NCBI RefSeq assembly: GCF_009834565.1
Contig: NZ_CP019428.1
Span: forward strand, 3,100,001-3,164,000
Direction of reading: 5' to 3'
Length of the DNA: 64,000 bases
DNA from: Pseudomonas sp. R76
GTDB lineage: Bacteria > Pseudomonadota > Gammaproteobacteria > Pseudomonadales > Pseudomonadaceae
The position numbers and the translations under genes were made by a program. The notes under the pieces were generated by a model. It saw only the letters and a program-made list of their open reading frames with translations, was not told the DNA's origin and ran no database searches. Shown piece by piece: positions 8,817-16,515 of this stretch (position 1 is the stretch's first letter; the number at the start of each line of letters is the position of its first letter).

Positions 8817-9518
8817 ATGACATTCCAACAGCCTCATTCCGACACTTCCACATCCCCTTCGATGAAAATCTACGACTGGTACAACGGCCCGTACCCGGCA
8901 CGTGTGCGCATCGCACTGGCAGAGAAAGGCTTGCTCTCGCAGGTCGAGTTCGTGCCCGTCAACTTATGGGAAGGCAAGCACAAAAAGCCCGCATTCCTGG
9001 CGCTCAACTATTCCGGAACCTTGCCTGTGCTGGCGTTGCACGACGGCACGCTGATCGCCGAGTGCACCGCTATCACGCAGTACCTGGATGCCCTCGATGG
9101 CCAACCGACGCTCACCGGCAAAACGGCGACCGAGCAAGGCCTTATCCATATGATGACCCGCCGCGCCGAGATCGAGCTGATGGACGCGATCAGCGTGTAT
9201 TTCCACCACGCAACGCCTGGTTTGGGACCTGAGGTCGAGCTGTATCAAAACGCCGAGTGGGGCGGGCGCATGCGCGACAAGGCGGTCAGGGGCATGCACT
9301 ATTTCGACAAGCTGCTGGCGACTCAGCCCTATGTGGCGGGCAACGCATTTTCAATGGCCGACATTGCGCTGCTGGGCGGGTTGATCTTCGCCGCGCTGGT
9401 GAGCCTGCCGATACCCGAAGAATGCGCGGCGCTGCACGCATGGCATGCCAGGATGAATGAGCGGCCCAGCGTTCAGGCATGGCGTGCGATGGTTGCACAA
9501 GGTCAGCCGAACAGCTGA
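8817..9518 (+). CDS. Glutathione S-transferase family protein
   Basis: A 233-residue cytosolic GST. The N-terminal thioredoxin-like domain (about residues 16-95) has NGPYPARVRIALAEKGL and LPVLALHDGTLIAECTAI (the cis-Pro and glutathione-binding Glu-Cys/Ser position). The all-helical C-terminal domain contains GNAFSMADIALLGGL (about 180-195), the usual fold-stabilising motif. The start at 8817 gives a 15-residue leader before the GST fold; an internal ATG at 8862 would fit the family better but has no ribosome site. It is controlled by the divergent TetR gene, which suggests induction by an electrophile. Confidence 0.86.
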   Translation: MTFQQPHSDTSTSPSMKIYDWYNGPYPARVRIALAEKGLLSQVEFVPVNLWEGKHKKPAFLALNYSGTLPVLALHDGTLIAECTAITQYLDALDGQPTLTGKTATEQGLIHMMTRRAEIELMDAISVYFHHATPGLGPEVELYQNAEWGGRMRDKAVRGMHYFDKLLATQPYVAGNAFSMADIALLGGLIFAALVSLPIPEECAALHAWHARMNERPSVQAWRAMVAQGQPNS

Positions 9519-9630
9519 AGTCTCGATCATGCTCCGCATGTCTTGCGCGATGTGCCGCGCCAGGGTGAGTCCACCAGCCGTTGGTGGCTTTTGAGCGCCT
9601 GGCTCCAATCGATTAGCGCGCGATAGCCCT

Positions 9631-10260
9631 TCAGTTGAGGACGGTGAGCACGGCGGCGCTCAGGCCCGCGGTTGCGCTGGTGAGGGGCGGCGGGCCTGCG
9701 GTGACTCGTGCGGCGGCGCCGCTCATGGAGGCCTGGGCCAGGACCACGACATTCGCACCGTCCACATAGGCGCGGTCTGCCGCGCTGGCGATGGCGCTCA
9801 GGTAGCCGTCAAGGTCGCCCGCCTTGAACAGCGCCCAGGCACCTGACACCAGTTGCACATTCACCGACGCAGCGTGTTCGAACAGGCGGGCGGTGGGCGC
9901 CAAGGTAGTTTCCACCGCACACAGGACGGCGATGTTGCCGCCGGCCTGGACTGCTGCGGCGGCCAGCGCTTCATCGGTGCGTAGAATGGGTACCTTCAGG
10001 CTTGTCGAAAGCCCTTCAACTGCTGGCCCCAAGGTTGAGCAGGTGAGCACCACCGCATCTGCCTCAACAGCCAGCAGGCGCAGTGCCGAAATTGTCGCGT
10101 TGGTAATCTGCATGGTCAGGCCACCGGCCTGCTCTGCGGCGGCGAGCAGGTCGGGCCGCACTGCATGGCGCAGTACATCAGGCCCGATGCCGAGTGCTTG
10201 GGCAGCAGCGTCAAACACGGCGACGTTGCTGTGCGCGGTGTGCAGGCAGGTGATTCGCAT
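9631..10260 (-). CDS. Asp/Glu/hydantoin racemase-like protein
   Basis: A 209-residue protein of the Asp/Glu racemase superfamily: N-terminal MRITCLHTAHSNVAVFD and the first active-site cysteine in AVVLTCSTLGPAVEGL (about residues 71-86). The second half has GNIAVLCAVETTLAPT (about 117-132), where a Thr-rich loop follows a displaced Cys, then VVLAQASMSGAA (about 178-189), where a second catalytic Cys would be expected but Ala/Ser is found. It may be a lyase/decarboxylase-type or inactive member. It stands alone, divergent from the HIT gene. Confidence 0.72.
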   Translation of the reverse strand: MRITCLHTAHSNVAVFDAAAQALGIGPDVLRHAVRPDLLAAAEQAGGLTMQITNATISALRLLAVEADAVVLTCSTLGPAVEGLSTSLKVPILRTDEALAAAAVQAGGNIAVLCAVETTLAPTARLFEHAASVNVQLVSGAWALFKAGDLDGYLSAIASAADRAYVDGANVVVLAQASMSGAAARVTAGPPPLTSATAGLSAAVLTVLN

Positions 10261-10369
10261 CGGTCAATGTCCTGTGGTGGAACGCTTGCGGTCAGTAAAC
10301 ATGGCGAAGCCTGCCAAAACAACGTTATGTTCGCTCGCCTGAGTTGAACGTCATCATTAAGGACAATGC

Positions 10370-10816
10370 ATGTCACTGATTTCGCAACGTGTAGCACTGG
10401 CCCGCAACGGCGCCAACGACAAGGTTATCTGCCGCATGCCCTCGGGCTGGGCGGTGATGGGCGACGTGCAGTTTTTGCCGGGCTATTGCCTGCTGCTGCC
10501 CGACCCGGTGGTGGCCAGCTTGAATGACCTGGATGCCGACGCCCGCGCGACCTATCTGCTCGATATGGCCCGCCTTGGCGACGCCGTGCTGGCGGCGACC
10601 GGCGCGTTGCGCATGAACTACGAGATCCTCGGCAACTCCGAGCCGGAGCTGCACTGCCATCTCTTTCCTCGCTACGCCACGGAGCCGGACGACAAGCGCA
10701 AGATGCCGGTCTGGTTCTACGACTGGAAAACCGCCACGCCTTACGCAGAAGCCAAGCACGGCGAGCTGCGCACGAAGATCGCGCAATTGCTCACAGCTAC
10801 AAGGAAAGCAGGATGA
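10370..10816 (+). CDS. HIT-like nucleotide-binding protein
   Basis: A 148-residue protein with the histidine-triad-like signature LHCHLFPRY (about residues 93-101), which is HxHxxPRY of HIT/GalT-like hydrolases. Such proteins hydrolyse or transfer nucleotide phosphoramidates; the exact substrate is not evident. AAGGA precedes the ATG by 6 nt. The stop overlaps the start of the VOC protein gene by 4 bp, so the pair is one operon. Confidence 0.78.
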   Translation: MSLISQRVALARNGANDKVICRMPSGWAVMGDVQFLPGYCLLLPDPVVASLNDLDADARATYLLDMARLGDAVLAATGALRMNYEILGNSEPELHCHLFPRYATEPDDKRKMPVWFYDWKTATPYAEAKHGELRTKIAQLLTATRKAG

Positions 10817-11259
10817 TGCACAGAAATAAGCTGGTCCCGGAATTGATGGTGAGCAACCTGAGTGACAGCCTCGAATTCTGGGTGGCGTTGGTAGGCTTCA
10901 AGATCGCGTATCAACGCCTGGAAGACGGCTTTGCCTACCTCGATCTGGACGGCGCCCAGGTGATGCTTGAGCAAGTCGACCCGCTCGCCAACCAATGGCT
11001 GACCGCCGCGCTGGAGCGGCCATTCGGGCGCGGGATGAATCTGCAGATTGACGTGGCGGCGGTACTGCCAGTGATTCAACGGCTGGACGCGGCGGCGTAT
11101 CCCTTGTTCAAGGCAAGTAAGGATGTGTGGTACAGGGCCGGCGAGGTCGAGGTCGGGCAGCGTGAGTTTCTGCTGCAGGACCCGGATGGTTATTTGGTCA
11201 GGCTTGTAGAAAGGCTCGGTGAACGGGCACGCCCGGTTGAAGCCGAGGTGCCCGACTAG
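10813..11259 (+). CDS. VOC-family (glyoxalase/bleomycin-resistance-like) protein
   Basis: A 148-residue beta-alpha-beta-beta-beta fold protein. The pattern LVPELMVSNLSDSLEFWVALVGFKIAY at the N terminus and REFLLQDPDGYLVRLVE near the C terminus (metal-ligand Glu/Asp region) are typical of bleomycin-resistance/glyoxalase proteins. Two consecutive ATGs (10813 and 10816) could start it. It is coupled to the HIT gene. The ligand is unknown. Confidence 0.82.
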   Translation: MMHRNKLVPELMVSNLSDSLEFWVALVGFKIAYQRLEDGFAYLDLDGAQVMLEQVDPLANQWLTAALERPFGRGMNLQIDVAAVLPVIQRLDAAAYPLFKASKDVWYRAGEVEVGQREFLLQDPDGYLVRLVERLGERARPVEAEVPD

Positions 11260-11267
11260 CGCCGGTT

Positions 11268-12134
11268 TCAGCCCGCGATGGCATTCAACTCAGCGAAGGT
11301 CTCAGCGGATAACGCCAGTTCGCCGACCGCCAGGTTTTCATGCAGGTGCGCCACCGATGAGGTGCCGGGAATCAGCAGGATATTTGGCGAGCGTCGCAGC
11401 AACCAGGCCAGTGCCAGTTGCTTGGGTGTCACGCCCAGCCGCTGGGCAACACGTGTCAGCGTCGATGACTGAACCGGGGTAAAACCGCCCAGCGGGAAGA
11501 ACGGCACGTAGGCAATGCCGTCGCGGGCCAGTTCGTCGATCAGCGCGTTATCGTGCTGATGGGCGATGTTGTAGAGGTTCTGCACGCACACGAACTTGAC
11601 GATTTTGCGCGCCTCGGCCACCTGTGTCGGGGTGACGTTGCTGATGCCGATATGGCGCACCAAGCCTTGCTGTTGCAGCTCGGCCAGCACGGTCAGTGGC
11701 GCCTCATTGGAACCTTCGCCGGGGCCCATCAGGTTATGGGACGCGCGGAAGTTGACCACGTCGAGTACATCCAGCCCGAGGTTGCGCAGGTTGTCATGCA
11801 CGGCTTGTGTCAGTTCTTGCTTGGACGGCGCGGCATGCCAGCCGCCTTCGTTGTCACGGCGCGCGCCGATCTTGGTGACGAGGGTGAGGTCATCGCGGTA
11901 CGGGTGCAGCGCCTCGCGGATCAGTTGATTGGTGATATGCGGCCCGTAGAAGTCACTGGTGTCGATATGGTTGACGCCGGCGGCGACGGCCGCGCGCAGC
12001 ACCGCCAACGCGCCGGCACGATCCTTGGGCGGGCCGAATACGCCGGGGCCGGCCAGTTGCATCGCGCCGTAGCCTATGCGGTTGACCTGGCGGTCGCCCA
12101 AGGTAAATGTGCCGCTGTTTGCCAAGCCCGTCAT
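11268..12134 (-). CDS. pdxI: Aldo/keto reductase, PdxI/YdbC-like pyridoxal reductase
   Basis: A 288-residue aldo/keto reductase that closely resembles E. coli YdbC (PdxI), an NADPH-dependent pyridoxal reductase of vitamin B6 salvage, by remembered sequence: GYGAMQLAGPGVFGPP, NHIDTSDFYGPH (catalytic Asp and Tyr), LTLVTKIGAR (catalytic Lys) and AYVPFFPLGGFTPVQSS. The ATG at 12134 has AAGGGTG about 8 nt upstream and matches the family N terminus. It is divergent from a TetR gene with a GAAGGATCCTTC palindrome between them, suggesting stress-type induction rather than housekeeping B6 salvage (inference). Confidence 0.85.
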   Translation of the reverse strand: MTGLANSGTFTLGDRQVNRIGYGAMQLAGPGVFGPPKDRAGALAVLRAAVAAGVNHIDTSDFYGPHITNQLIREALHPYRDDLTLVTKIGARRDNEGGWHAAPSKQELTQAVHDNLRNLGLDVLDVVNFRASHNLMGPGEGSNEAPLTVLAELQQQGLVRHIGISNVTPTQVAEARKIVKFVCVQNLYNIAHQHDNALIDELARDGIAYVPFFPLGGFTPVQSSTLTRVAQRLGVTPKQLALAWLLRRSPNILLIPGTSSVAHLHENLAVGELALSAETFAELNAIAG

Positions 12135-12173
12135 TGCTGTCACCCTTGCGTCATCGGAGTAAGGCTCTAATAT

Positions 12174-12185
12174 GAAGGATCCTTC
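12174..12185. promoter_or_regulatory. TetR operator palindrome
   Basis: GAAGGATCCTTC is a perfect 12-bp palindrome with AT-rich flanks that extend the symmetry (AATAT left, ATATT right, one base offset). It lies between the divergent aldo/keto reductase and TetR genes. A smaller repeat, TGGAAT-TCGC-ATTCCA (12192-12207), touches the TetR start codon. Confidence 0.65.
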
Positions 12186-12206
12186 AGATATTGGAATTCG
12201 CATTCC

Positions 12207-12839
12207 ATGAGCACCGTCAAAGCCACGCTAAAGCCAAGAAAATCAGCGGTTCAGGCGCGTTCCGTCGCCACCGTCGAGGCGCTGCACACGGCAACCCTTC
12301 AGGTTTTGACCCAGCAGGGCCTGATCCGCTGCACCACTACCCGCGTGGCTGAGCGCGCCGGTATGTCGGTGGGCAGCCTCTATCAGTACTACCCGAACCG
12401 CGATGCGCTGCTGGCCGCCGTGCTGCAAAAACATTTGGAGTGGGTGGCCGAGGCGGTCGAGTTGGCCTGCAGCCGCCATCAACAGCTGCCGGTGGCCGAG
12501 ATGGCGTCCGGGCTGGTGACGGCGCTGCTCAACGCCAAGCTGCGCGACCAGGGCGTGTCCAAGGCGCTGTATGCGATTGCAGGCGAGCGGGGCGGTGCTG
12601 AATTGGTCGCGCGTATCAATGCGCGGATGGTGGCGGTGATTGCTGCGATGTTGCGCACGGCAACGGATGCTCAGTTTGACGACCCGGTCCTGACGGCGAG
12701 CATTGCCCTGAGCGCTATTGTCGGCCCGGTGCGGACCTTGCTCGAGGGCAACGCGTCGCCTGCATTCGAAGCGGGGCTTGAGCAACAGACCACACTGTTG
12801 CTGAAGGCCTATTTGCAAACCCATATAAACAAGGAGTAG
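12207..12839 (+). CDS. TetR-family transcriptional regulator
   Basis: A 210-residue TetR regulator with a basic leader and a helix-turn-helix at about residues 45-70 (TRVAERAGMSVGSLYQYYPNRDALL). It has no clear Shine-Dalgarno sequence before the ATG at 12207, and the start codon overlaps a small inverted repeat, so the gene may be leaderless and self-repressed. It faces the PdxI-like reductase across the 12174-12185 palindrome. The Nudix gene follows 5 bp after its stop. Confidence 0.88.
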   Translation: MSTVKATLKPRKSAVQARSVATVEALHTATLQVLTQQGLIRCTTTRVAERAGMSVGSLYQYYPNRDALLAAVLQKHLEWVAEAVELACSRHQQLPVAEMASGLVTALLNAKLRDQGVSKALYAIAGERGGAELVARINARMVAVIAAMLRTATDAQFDDPVLTASIALSAIVGPVRTLLEGNASPAFEAGLEQQTTLLLKAYLQTHINKE

Positions 12840-12844
12840 CGCCG

Positions 12845-13300
12845 ATGCGCGAGCGCAAAGCGTCACGATTACTGGTTATAAACCCCGCCGGGGAAGTCCT
12901 GCTGTTCCGGTTTGTGCACAAAGACGGCGCGCTGGCCGGCAGGAATTACTGGGCCACGCCAGGCGGCGGTGTCGAGGCGGGCGAAAGCTTCCACGCGGCG
13001 GCGATCCGGGAGCTGCGCGAAGAAACCGGGATTGTGGTCGGCGGCGTGGACGCATCTGTGGCCGAGCGCAGCTTCGAGCTGATGCTGCCCAGCGGCGAGA
13101 CGGTGTTGGCGATCGAGCATTACTTTATCGTTCACGCCGCCAGCGCGGCGCTGTCCAGGGCCGAGTGGACGCAGGAAGAGACCCAGGTGATGGCGGACCA
13201 TCGCTGGTGGTCCGCCCAGGCGCTGCGCTTGACCGAGGAAACGGTATGGCCCGAGGGGCTGGTTGAAATGCTGGTGGAGGCGGGCGTCTTTACCGCTTAA
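12845..13300 (+). CDS. Nudix hydrolase
   Basis: A 151-residue Nudix hydrolase. The Nudix box GGVEAGESFHAAAIRELREETGI-type motif (about residues 40-62) has the required Gly, Glu, Arg and the metal-binding EETG. The substrate (nucleotide or other diphosphate) is not apparent. AAGGAG straddles the stop codon of the TetR gene, so the two are co-translated. The 3' end overlaps the convergent isochorismatase-like gene by 4 bp. Confidence 0.88.
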   Translation: MRERKASRLLVINPAGEVLLFRFVHKDGALAGRNYWATPGGGVEAGESFHAAAIRELREETGIVVGGVDASVAERSFELMLPSGETVLAIEHYFIVHAASAALSRAEWTQEETQVMADHRWWSAQALRLTEETVWPEGLVEMLVEAGVFTA

Positions 13301-13857
13301 GTACCGGCGAGAATCTCGGCCGTTTCGATCACCCTGGCGTAGTCCATCGCCAGGTTACTCAGCGACAGCGCATGCACATCCTCGGCAGGCCACAGCCGCC
13401 CGGACAAATCGGTTTGGTCAAACGTGTAGCAGGCATCCCCGGCCACGATCACTTCAAAACCCAGGTTGCCGGCGGAGCGTGCCGTGGATTCCACGGAGTT
13501 GTTGGTGATCACGCCGACGATCACCAACTGCCGGATCGCGCGCATGTGCAGCCAGCGCTCCAGGCCCGTGGCCGCAAACGCATCCGGCACGTTCTTCTCC
13601 AGCACATGTTCATGTTTGAGCGGCGCCAGTTCAGCCTGGAACTCGCAGCCTGGCTGGCCTGGCCAAAATACCGAGCCGGGCGTGCGCGACAGGTGCCGCA
13701 CATGGACGACCGCGCGCTGCGACTGCCGCCAGGCGCCCAACAGTTGCTGCATATGCAATTCGGCGTCGGGATTGTTGCGACGCCCAAGCGTTGGGTTGTT
13801 CATGCCCTGTTGCATGTCGATGATCACCAATGCTGCGTTTGGCGCTAACGGTTCCAT
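13297..13857 (-). CDS. Isochorismatase-superfamily hydrolase lacking the catalytic Cys
   Basis: A 186-residue protein of the isochorismatase/cysteine-hydrolase fold. The catalytic Asp is in ALVIIDMQQGM (about residue 14) and the Lys in VLEKNVPDAF (about residue 84). At the nucleophile position, where cysteine hydrolases read T-x-x-C-V-x-x-T, this protein has TNNSVESTAR (about 116-125): Ser replaces Cys. The start at 13857 has AGGA 7 nt upstream. It could act like isochorismatases, which also lack the Cys, or on another substrate. No operon partner. Confidence 0.82.
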   Translation of the reverse strand: MEPLAPNAALVIIDMQQGMNNPTLGRRNNPDAELHMQQLLGAWRQSQRAVVHVRHLSRTPGSVFWPGQPGCEFQAELAPLKHEHVLEKNVPDAFAATGLERWLHMRAIRQLVIVGVITNNSVESTARSAGNLGFEVIVAGDACYTFDQTDLSGRLWPAEDVHALSLSNLAMDYARVIETAEILAGT

Positions 13858-14012
13858 GGCACATCCTTTCCTGATCGAGCGCGAAACATAGCAGCGAATG
13901 CGTAGGCGCAAATAGGGGTTTGCTCGAAAGCGCACACCGTTTGCTTTTACACTGCGCGGCCGGATATCAGCAAGAATGCTTGAGTTGTCCTCTCAGGGTG
14001 AGTCGTACGTTG

Positions 14013-14450
14013 ATGAACATCGATCTATTGAGCGAGTCCATGCTTGGCCATTGGCGCGTACGAACGGGTGTCGCACAGTGTGAGTTCCAATTTGGAACTC
14101 GGCTGATCTACGTTCAACACCCTGAGTGTGAGTCGCCCCGTATCCGGCTCGCGACGGTGCAGAACCTGATTCAGGCGGCTTGGGATGACTTGCCTGCGGT
14201 AGTTCGGTTCGCCGAGCGGCATTGTGAGACGCACATGGCCGAGTTGATGCAACTGTGTCGGACACATTCGCCGTCTGGCGCTCCGTTGTTCGTGTTCTCG
14301 ATTCACCTTGAACTCGACAACCCTAACCCCAGTTATACCCTTGGCAAAAACCCGGACTTCGATTGGGATCTCATCTGCAACGACGAAGTTGAGGATTTTT
14401 GGCTGTCTGTCGCACGGTTGGGGTTTCAGCAATTCGAGCTTGAGCATTAA
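14013..14450 (+). CDS. Hypothetical protein, 145 residues
   Basis: A soluble acidic protein with no family I recognise, no signal peptide and no membrane segment. Features: a Trp/Phe-rich N-terminal half, Cys at FAERHCETHMAELMQLC, and the segment SYTLGKNPDFDWDLICNDEVEDFWLSVARLGF near the C terminus. The size and acidity recall polymorphic-toxin immunity or DUF proteins, but no toxin lies next to it. The frame is open upstream to 13920; the ATG at 14013 is chosen as the first plausible start and its ribosome site is weak. Codon use looks like the neighbours. Confidence 0.6.
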   Translation: MNIDLLSESMLGHWRVRTGVAQCEFQFGTRLIYVQHPECESPRIRLATVQNLIQAAWDDLPAVVRFAERHCETHMAELMQLCRTHSPSGAPLFVFSIHLELDNPNPSYTLGKNPDFDWDLICNDEVEDFWLSVARLGFQQFELEH

Positions 14451-14482
14451 TCTTCGCCTGCGACCACCCGAGTTCGTCATTC

Positions 14483-15004
14483 ATGCACATCCACATTCGT
14501 CTTGCCCTATCCGAAGACGCGCCGCTGCTGCCGCGCGTTGAGTTGAGCGCCGCCCAGGTATTCCGCCGTATCGATGGCCTGAGCTGGCTGGCGGACACCA
14601 CCACGATGAGCGTCGAACGTCACCGTCAACTGATTGCGTTATCCACCTGTTGGGTGGTGGTCGACGCTGATGCCCAGCCACATGGCTTTCTCAGCGCCGA
14701 ACGTCAGGCTGATGCGCTACACATCCATGAACTGTCGGTGGCGCAATCCATACAAGGCCAGGGCTGGGGGCGTAAGTTGGTGGAAACTGCGATGGACTGT
14801 GCGCGCGCGAACCTGCTGCGTTCAGTCACGTTGACCACGTTCAGGCACGTGCCGTGGAATGCTCCGTTTTACACGCGTCTAGGCTTTCAGCCGACAGGCG
14901 AAAAGCGCCTGGCGGACATCCTGGCCGACGAGTACGCCCACGGCTTCGAGCCCGGTAGCCGCTGCGCGATGACGTGGTGGGTGTCACCCAACAAAGGCAC
15001 TTGA
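14483..15004 (+). CDS. GNAT-family N-acetyltransferase
   Basis: A 173-residue GNAT. The acetyl-CoA-binding motif A is IHELSVAQSIQGQGWGRKLVETAMDCAR (about residues 77-104; Q/RxxGxG/A version QGQGWG). Motif B is FRHVPWNAPFYTRLGFQPTG (about 121-140). Such proteins acetylate amines of small molecules or protein N termini; the acceptor is unknown. No strong Shine-Dalgarno precedes the ATG. Confidence 0.86.
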   Translation: MHIHIRLALSEDAPLLPRVELSAAQVFRRIDGLSWLADTTTMSVERHRQLIALSTCWVVVDADAQPHGFLSAERQADALHIHELSVAQSIQGQGWGRKLVETAMDCARANLLRSVTLTTFRHVPWNAPFYTRLGFQPTGEKRLADILADEYAHGFEPGSRCAMTWWVSPNKGT

Positions 15005-15097
15005 AACGACGCTTCTTTAACGTTTGCTTAAACCCAGTGTCTACGGCGCACTGAGCGCATACACTATCGCCCCCCAATCTCAGCAAGGAAGCGCTGG

Positions 15098-16510
15098 ATG
15101 CGTTCGCTCTTCAACGGTGTGCTCATCTCCCTGGCCCTGACGGCGACTGCCATCGCCGAACCACGCTCGGTGTCGGTCAATGACCCCAGCGGCCAGTACC
15201 TGGTCGACGTGTTGTTCCCGGAGGTGCCCGAGGACCCCGGCGAATTGGTCCCCGCGCTGATTACCGTGCGCGATAAAAACACCCTTGAAACCCTCCAGCA
15301 GCTGCACTCGCCGGCCGCCAATGTGCCGGTGGACCAAAACGGCAAGATCGACAATTGGCTGCTGGGGCCGTTCAGCCTGCTGTACTTCGCTGACTTCGAC
15401 CTGGACGGGCGCCAGGACCTGGCGATTCGCAATGGCAACGACCCGACGCAGCGCTACAAACCGATGTTCGATGTTTACCTGCAAGAGCCGCACACCCAGC
15501 GTTGGGTACTTAACGCGCCCTTGACCAAACTGGCTTGGGAAACCAGCAGCGGCATGTTCTCCCTCAGCCCGTTCGAAGGCACTTTGCTCTCGCAGGTTGA
15601 CCGTGGTTGCTGCTGGACACGCTCGACCCAATGGCAAATGCGCAACGGCGAGCTCAAGCGGCTCAGCGCGTACACCCAGGAAGAAGTCCCGGCCACCGAG
15701 TTCGGCGAAAATTCCAGCATGCCGCGTGGCTATTTGCTGCGCACCACCGGCGGATGGAAGGACGGCCAGTGGCATGAGCAGCCGAGCCTCGAAGGCCCGG
15801 TCAATCAGGAGGTGCAGTCACTCTCCGGCACCCTGGACGGCACGCTACCGGTGCAACTCTGGTATCAGGAGCAAGGCGCGGTGATTATTGGCGAACTGCG
15901 CTACACCAGAAGCGGCAGCGGGCAGCCGATCCAACTGGTGGGGGAAAAAGAGGAGAGTGACGGTGACAACTTCCTCTACCTGTTCGAATCCGCCGACGAC
16001 GGCCACCAGACGGGCATCTGGCGGATCACGCGCAGTGACCGTGAGCCCTACGAGTACGGCGGCACCTGGGTGCGTGAAGCCAAAGTCGCCAAACCTGAAC
16101 GGGTGATCCAGCTACAGCCTGAAGAGCGCGAACCCGACTACGAGAAAGCCACTGATGTGGCCCGCGATCAGCGCAGCGGGCATTACCAGATGCGCGATGA
16201 TTTCCTCGGGCGTGATGGCGACCTCGATGTGCACATCCTGCCTGAACGCGACGCCCAGGGCAGGGAAGTGGCGGAGTTCACTATCCGCCTGAAAACCACC
16301 GCAACCGGCCAGGAGATCGTGACTGCACACCACACCGTGCCAATGGAAACCGAGAACCTGATCATCGTGCCTGAGCCGCTGGCGCCGCGTTCAAACGGCC
16401 CGTATCACATTCAACTGGTGAGAAACTTCGCGGTGATCAACCACAACGCGGCGCCGGACAATGACCACTTTTTCACCGGCATGTACCGCAAGCAGCCCAC
16501 TCAACCCTGA
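15098..16510 (+). CDS. Secreted XAC2610-like hypothetical protein
   Basis: A 470-residue exported protein: signal peptide about residues 1-20 (MRSLFNGVLISLALTATAIA). A calcium-loop-like DFDLDGRQDLAI at about residues 99-110 matches the FG-GAP-like signature of XAC2610-related periplasmic proteins, which are linked in some species to lysozyme inhibition or type VI biology; that link is not evident here. The rest (about 230-470) is a beta-rich region without a recognised domain. AAGGA lies 8 nt before the ATG. It stands alone; the next gene is convergent and ends 5 bp away. Confidence 0.72.
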   Translation: MRSLFNGVLISLALTATAIAEPRSVSVNDPSGQYLVDVLFPEVPEDPGELVPALITVRDKNTLETLQQLHSPAANVPVDQNGKIDNWLLGPFSLLYFADFDLDGRQDLAIRNGNDPTQRYKPMFDVYLQEPHTQRWVLNAPLTKLAWETSSGMFSLSPFEGTLLSQVDRGCCWTRSTQWQMRNGELKRLSAYTQEEVPATEFGENSSMPRGYLLRTTGGWKDGQWHEQPSLEGPVNQEVQSLSGTLDGTLPVQLWYQEQGAVIIGELRYTRSGSGQPIQLVGEKEESDGDNFLYLFESADDGHQTGIWRITRSDREPYEYGGTWVREAKVAKPERVIQLQPEEREPDYEKATDVARDQRSGHYQMRDDFLGRDGDLDVHILPERDAQGREVAEFTIRLKTTATGQEIVTAHHTVPMETENLIIVPEPLAPRSNGPYHIQLVRNFAVINHNAAPDNDHFFTGMYRKQPTQP

Positions 16511-16515
16511 GCCGT

